A DNA stretch of 64,000 nt from Manduca sexta (taxonomy: Eukaryota; Arthropoda; Insecta; Lepidoptera; Sphingidae). The position numbers were made by a program, and so were the translations under genes. The notes under the pieces are model-generated. The model ran no database searches, was not told where the DNA came from, and worked only from the letters and a program-made list of their open reading frames with translations. Location of the stretch: NCBI RefSeq assembly GCF_014839805.1, contig NC_051140.1, positions 12,793,826 through 12,857,825 on the forward strand, in the 5' to 3' direction. Below are positions 61,055 to 64,000 of the stretch, piece by piece. Every line of letters begins with the position of its first letter. The stretch's first letter is position 1.

Positions 61055-63587
61055 CTGCAATATACACACACATTGCATAATATTAAAGAAATAATTTCTT
61101 TTTTTAAATTATATTTGATTAAAGCTCTATATAAAATGCATGTGGAATACAAATTAGAGTGAAACAATTTACCTGAGAGGAGAGATCTGGCAAGCATACT
61201 GTTTTCATAATCTGGTAGACTATCATCATTTTCTGAATTAGCATTTATTGACAGGACAGGTGAAACATTATCATCCATCCGTTCTGTTTTAATTGTTACA
61301 GGAATGTTCTCCACCTGAAGCATTTAAGTATTTTCTACAGATATGTGGCTTTTTATAACATATAATTCAATATTTAAACATTACATTCTGATATTGTTTT
61401 GGGACAGATTGAAGTGCCAACAGTTACGCAATTTGCTAAATAAATTTGGCAGGAAAGGATGAGTTAATAGGCATTAGTACGATTGCTTTGTATAAGAATG
61501 GATTTATTAATGGATATTCTATTAAAAATAATATTCTTTTGAAATTATAGGATCATAATACACAAAAGTAAGGTAGTCATACATAACACCAATTCCTTTG
61601 CTAGTAAATTTTTTTTATTTATTTATTTATTTGAACAGCCCACAAAACATACACCTTTCAGAGTAATCGCTGCAGTGCTGTTTTAATTACAGGCTGTCAC
61701 AGCATGAACATATTAAATACATAACAATAAACAATTGGCTGCACCATAAGTGCAAAGTTTTATACATGTATACTACATACTTTACCACTGTCTTCAAAAT
61801 TAGCCTGACCAAAATTCTTTCTTCCATCAATTAAGTAAAGCATACACAAGTCTCTATAAAACAGTATACATTATAAAATACTATAATCACCTGTGATGAT
61901 GAACTCTTCCCATTTGTTGTAATTGTTGGTTGGTCATTCTTACAATCATTCTTTTTATCAGTGTTAACATCAGGTACAAATCCCACACCATCTTTTGATG
62001 AATGTGAAAAATTATTTTTGTTATATATATCACATGTTTCAAGGACTTTGCTTTTCTTGTGACCATCACCTATTGTTACGTCGTTGGGCTTGTCGGAGGT
62101 GCTACTCCTTCGTTTCTTTAATGCTGGTGGCTTTGTCTCTTTGTGTGCAACATTAAAGTTAGGTCTTGACGATATGGTTAGTTGTGTGTACAGTTTATTA
62201 GAGGTATTTGGTGAGGAGAAATTTTCTTTCTGTAAAATAAACATAACATATTTATTAGCAATAAATATTTGTTTCTTTTGCTCTACAAAATAAAGTTATA
62301 TTTTTTATTTTTATATTCATCTATTGTCAAGAATCATACAATACAGTGTAAATAGAATTAATAAATACCAGTAAATACAGAATACATCTATCAGGTGAAA
62401 GTAAAACAAAATTTGTTATGATTTTGTATGTTTATGTGAATATTAGACATTAAAATAGAACTATTAAATGGATTTTATAGTGGTTTTGTTGATAACAAAT
62501 GTGAATGTGTTGGTGTTTTAATTGTATATTATGCACCAACCTCAATTTTGCTATAATTCATCAGTCCTAGAGTCGCCATATTATACTATTCCTGATAATA
62601 TTATGTTTTTATTTATTTTTCATATCATTAAGCCTTATAATTTGTATAGGAATATATCAATGTTGTAAATTTTAAATCTTCATGCATACTATCTATACAT
62701 ACTCCAACAACAATATTATAAATTATATATCTCCTCATAAACTGACTCATGTTATTAAGAACTTGTATATTATCAAAATAGCAAACCACTGCTATATCTA
62801 ACTCTATTACTTTATTTAACCAGCTGTTAAGTTTAAGGTGAGTAAATACACATAAAAGATTTGAAATAAACAAGCTTCAGATAGGTGAATAATTCTACCC
62901 ATTTTGTTCCTAACCTGTTGTGTCACACCCGTCAATCCTTTGACTTGTAATAGTGCAGCTGTGTGTAGAAATGAGGACAGTTTGCTCTCCTCTATGAACA
63001 CTTCCCCTTGATACATGTATGACAACAGACTCACAATATCATCTGCTAAAACATCCTTCAGGATTATCACTGGATGCTGACAGGGATTCTCCTGAAAAAG
63101 ATATATTATACTGAGCAAAAACATATCCATCATTATAATACTATTGTGACCCACTACTAGCAAAACATGATTTGATTGGCTCATTTTTTTAAGTATGTAC
63201 TGTTTAAAACAAATAGGAAAAAACGTTATTGGTAAGCCAATGCCTCATTTCATTCACCAAAATACCAATTCATATAAAAAAGTTAATTATATACTCTTTT
63301 TATATATATATGACGGACTGAATGCATCACTGATGCCATTGCAAATGATGTTCTATACTTGTTTACTTATATAAATACGAAGGTTATTAATGTCCTAAGT
63401 CATTCACCTTGAACACATTCCTGAAGTACGGACTGCACGCTGACAATATGACTTTATGGGCCTTGATGTTTCTGCCTTCGCAAGTGAGCGTCACGTCGAC
63501 TAAATCTTCTGAACACTTTAATGAATCTAAAGCACTCACTATATTGGATTGGAAATTGTTCCAACGTAAACAAAATTGGTCTGCCAT
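60480..63587 (-). CDS. BTB-zinc finger protein, complete, five exons, 470 residues
   Basis: Minus-strand exons 63587-63408, 63091-62915, 62229-61891, 61314-61173 and 61054-60480 join in frame to 1,413 nt (471 codons). BTB/POZ domain (1-119) starts [20 protein letters not shown], the insect BTB-ZF hallmark. A long Ser/Lys-rich disordered middle (120-410) follows, with KKRR near its start and an IKTER motif that fits SUMO consensus. Two C2H2 fingers end the protein: CPHC..HVRLMH and CYLC..HMWTSH, each C-x2-C-x12-H-x4-H. Such proteins are nuclear transcription regulators that dimerise by the BTB. The family (lola, tramtrack, chinmo, bric-a-brac relatives) is large and I cannot name the orthologue. 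Confidence 0.93.
61173..61314 (-). CDS. BTB-ZF exon 4: linker
   Basis: Minus acceptor AAATGCTTCAG, donor GTAAAT. It encodes [20 protein letters not shown] and continues acidic to LARSLLS. The split Gly codon continues in exon 5. Confidence 0.88.
61609..61790 (-). repeat. Minus-strand LINE 3' end with AAATA tail
   Basis: On the minus strand, GTATGTTTTGTGGGCTGTTC is followed by AAATAAATAAATAAATAAA. The tail type equals that of the LINE at 44.6 kb. It lies in intron 3 of the BTB gene, sense to the gene. Confidence 0.6.
61891..62229 (-). CDS. BTB-ZF exon 3: disordered linker
   Basis: Minus acceptor TTTATTTTACAG, donor GTGATT. 113 codons, Ser/Lys/Asn-rich, with [13 protein letters not shown] as a likely nuclear localisation signal. 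Confidence 0.85.
62915..63091 (-). CDS. BTB-ZF exon 2: second half of BTB
   Basis: Minus acceptor ATCTTTTTCAG, donor [26 protein letters not shown] and [20 protein letters not shown] complete the domain. 59 codons, phase 0. Confidence 0.95.
63408..63587 (-). CDS. BTB-ZF exon 1: first half of BTB
   Basis: Starts at ATG 63587 and ends [12 protein letters not shown] with donor GTGAAT. 60 codons, phase 0. [20 protein letters not shown] is the core BTB strand-helix pair. Confidence 0.95.
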
Positions 63588-64000
63588 TCCTACAACTTAT
63601 GTTGAAAATTCTGCAACAACAAAATATTTTTTTGCGTTTTGACACATGACATGGAATAACATGCTAAAGGAACACACTAAACACATGCATTTTTATACCT
63701 TAATCGCAGTGTGCATGTCAACTTTACAAAATATTAAATTCTCAGTCAACTATTATTATTTCACTAATCTGTTTGAGAAAAATGCATAAAAATGCAATGT
63801 ATGACCTCCATTGATTTGACACTGTCTATGTCTATCGAGCTATCCTTTTTCTTTCACTTTCTTTTATCTATGGTTTAGAGGTGTTTTTGTGTTTATGGTG
63901 ATCTAAAGTTTAAAAAATATATAAACATGTATTTTTTTTATTAACATTATTACAAATATTTGCAAGTCTAGCAGATATTTTTCACTGAGTGCAATGTAGC
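63588..64000 (-). other. Region upstream of the BTB gene
   Basis: AT-rich with no GC-rich island, unlike the Tyr-rich gene. The promoter is presumably here, but no TATA or Inr can be chosen with confidence. Confidence 0.4.

Noticed and set aside
1..64000. CRISPR arrays, bacterial operons, ribosome binding sites, rRNA or intact tRNA genes
   Set aside because: None seen; tRNA-like boxes occur only within SINEs, and the sequence is clearly from an animal nuclear genome.

Overview
The window is animal nuclear DNA, almost certainly from a moth or butterfly (Lepidoptera). It is AT-rich, with coding exons split by introns with GT/AG borders. It carries 3' fragments of lepidopteran non-LTR elements, tRNA-derived SINEs, MITEs, a Penelope-like element and a nearly full CR1/Jockey-type LINE. 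The protein families (still life/Tiam, an insect BTB-zinc finger) are typical of insects. No bacterial, organellar or rRNA sequence was seen.

Region 1 (1-28.7 kb, + strand) is the 3' two thirds of still life (sif), the insect Tiam-type Rac exchange factor. Seventeen exons join in frame (1,070 codons including the stop) and encode RBD, PDZ, DH and PH domains plus a Ser/Pro/Lys-rich tail. The N-terminal exons lie before the window. Two features stand out. An in-frame TAG at 25112-25114 is followed by 57 coding-like codons up to a TAA (readthrough candidate). An alternative Gly-rich last exon at 28090-28286 fits, in phase, the donor at 23642. The 9.5 kb intron at 8160-17676 holds a 5'-truncated LINE with target-site duplication and poly(A), an (AT)n tract and other repeats.

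Region 2 (28.7-36.4 kb) has no gene that I can support. It holds a SINE and a 5'-truncated Penelope-like element with a GIY-YIG domain, an inverted terminal arm and a perfect 15-bp target-site duplication. A second, shorter copy with the same architecture lies at 26550-26712.

Region 3 (36.4-51.8 kb, - strand) is a five-exon gene for an unrecognised 328-residue Tyr/His/Gly-rich protein. Its 10.2 kb second intron contains an oppositely oriented CR1/Jockey LINE with an intact 982-residue ORF2, two copies of one MITE, and a cluster of GC-rich patches. GC-rich islands, one with overlapping CACGTG and TGACGTC motifs, lie in its first intron and upstream of its start.

Region 4 (51.8-60.4 kb) is a gene-poor spacer with LINE tails, a MITE and one unexplained GC-rich patch. 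Region 5 (60.4-63.6 kb, - strand) is a complete five-exon BTB-zinc finger gene (470 residues).

No operon-like cooperation is expected. sif converges on the Tyr-rich gene, and the Tyr-rich and BTB genes are in tandem on the minus strand. Exon borders are read from splice signals and phase, plus remembered similarity to Drosophila Sif for region 1. No alignment could be run.
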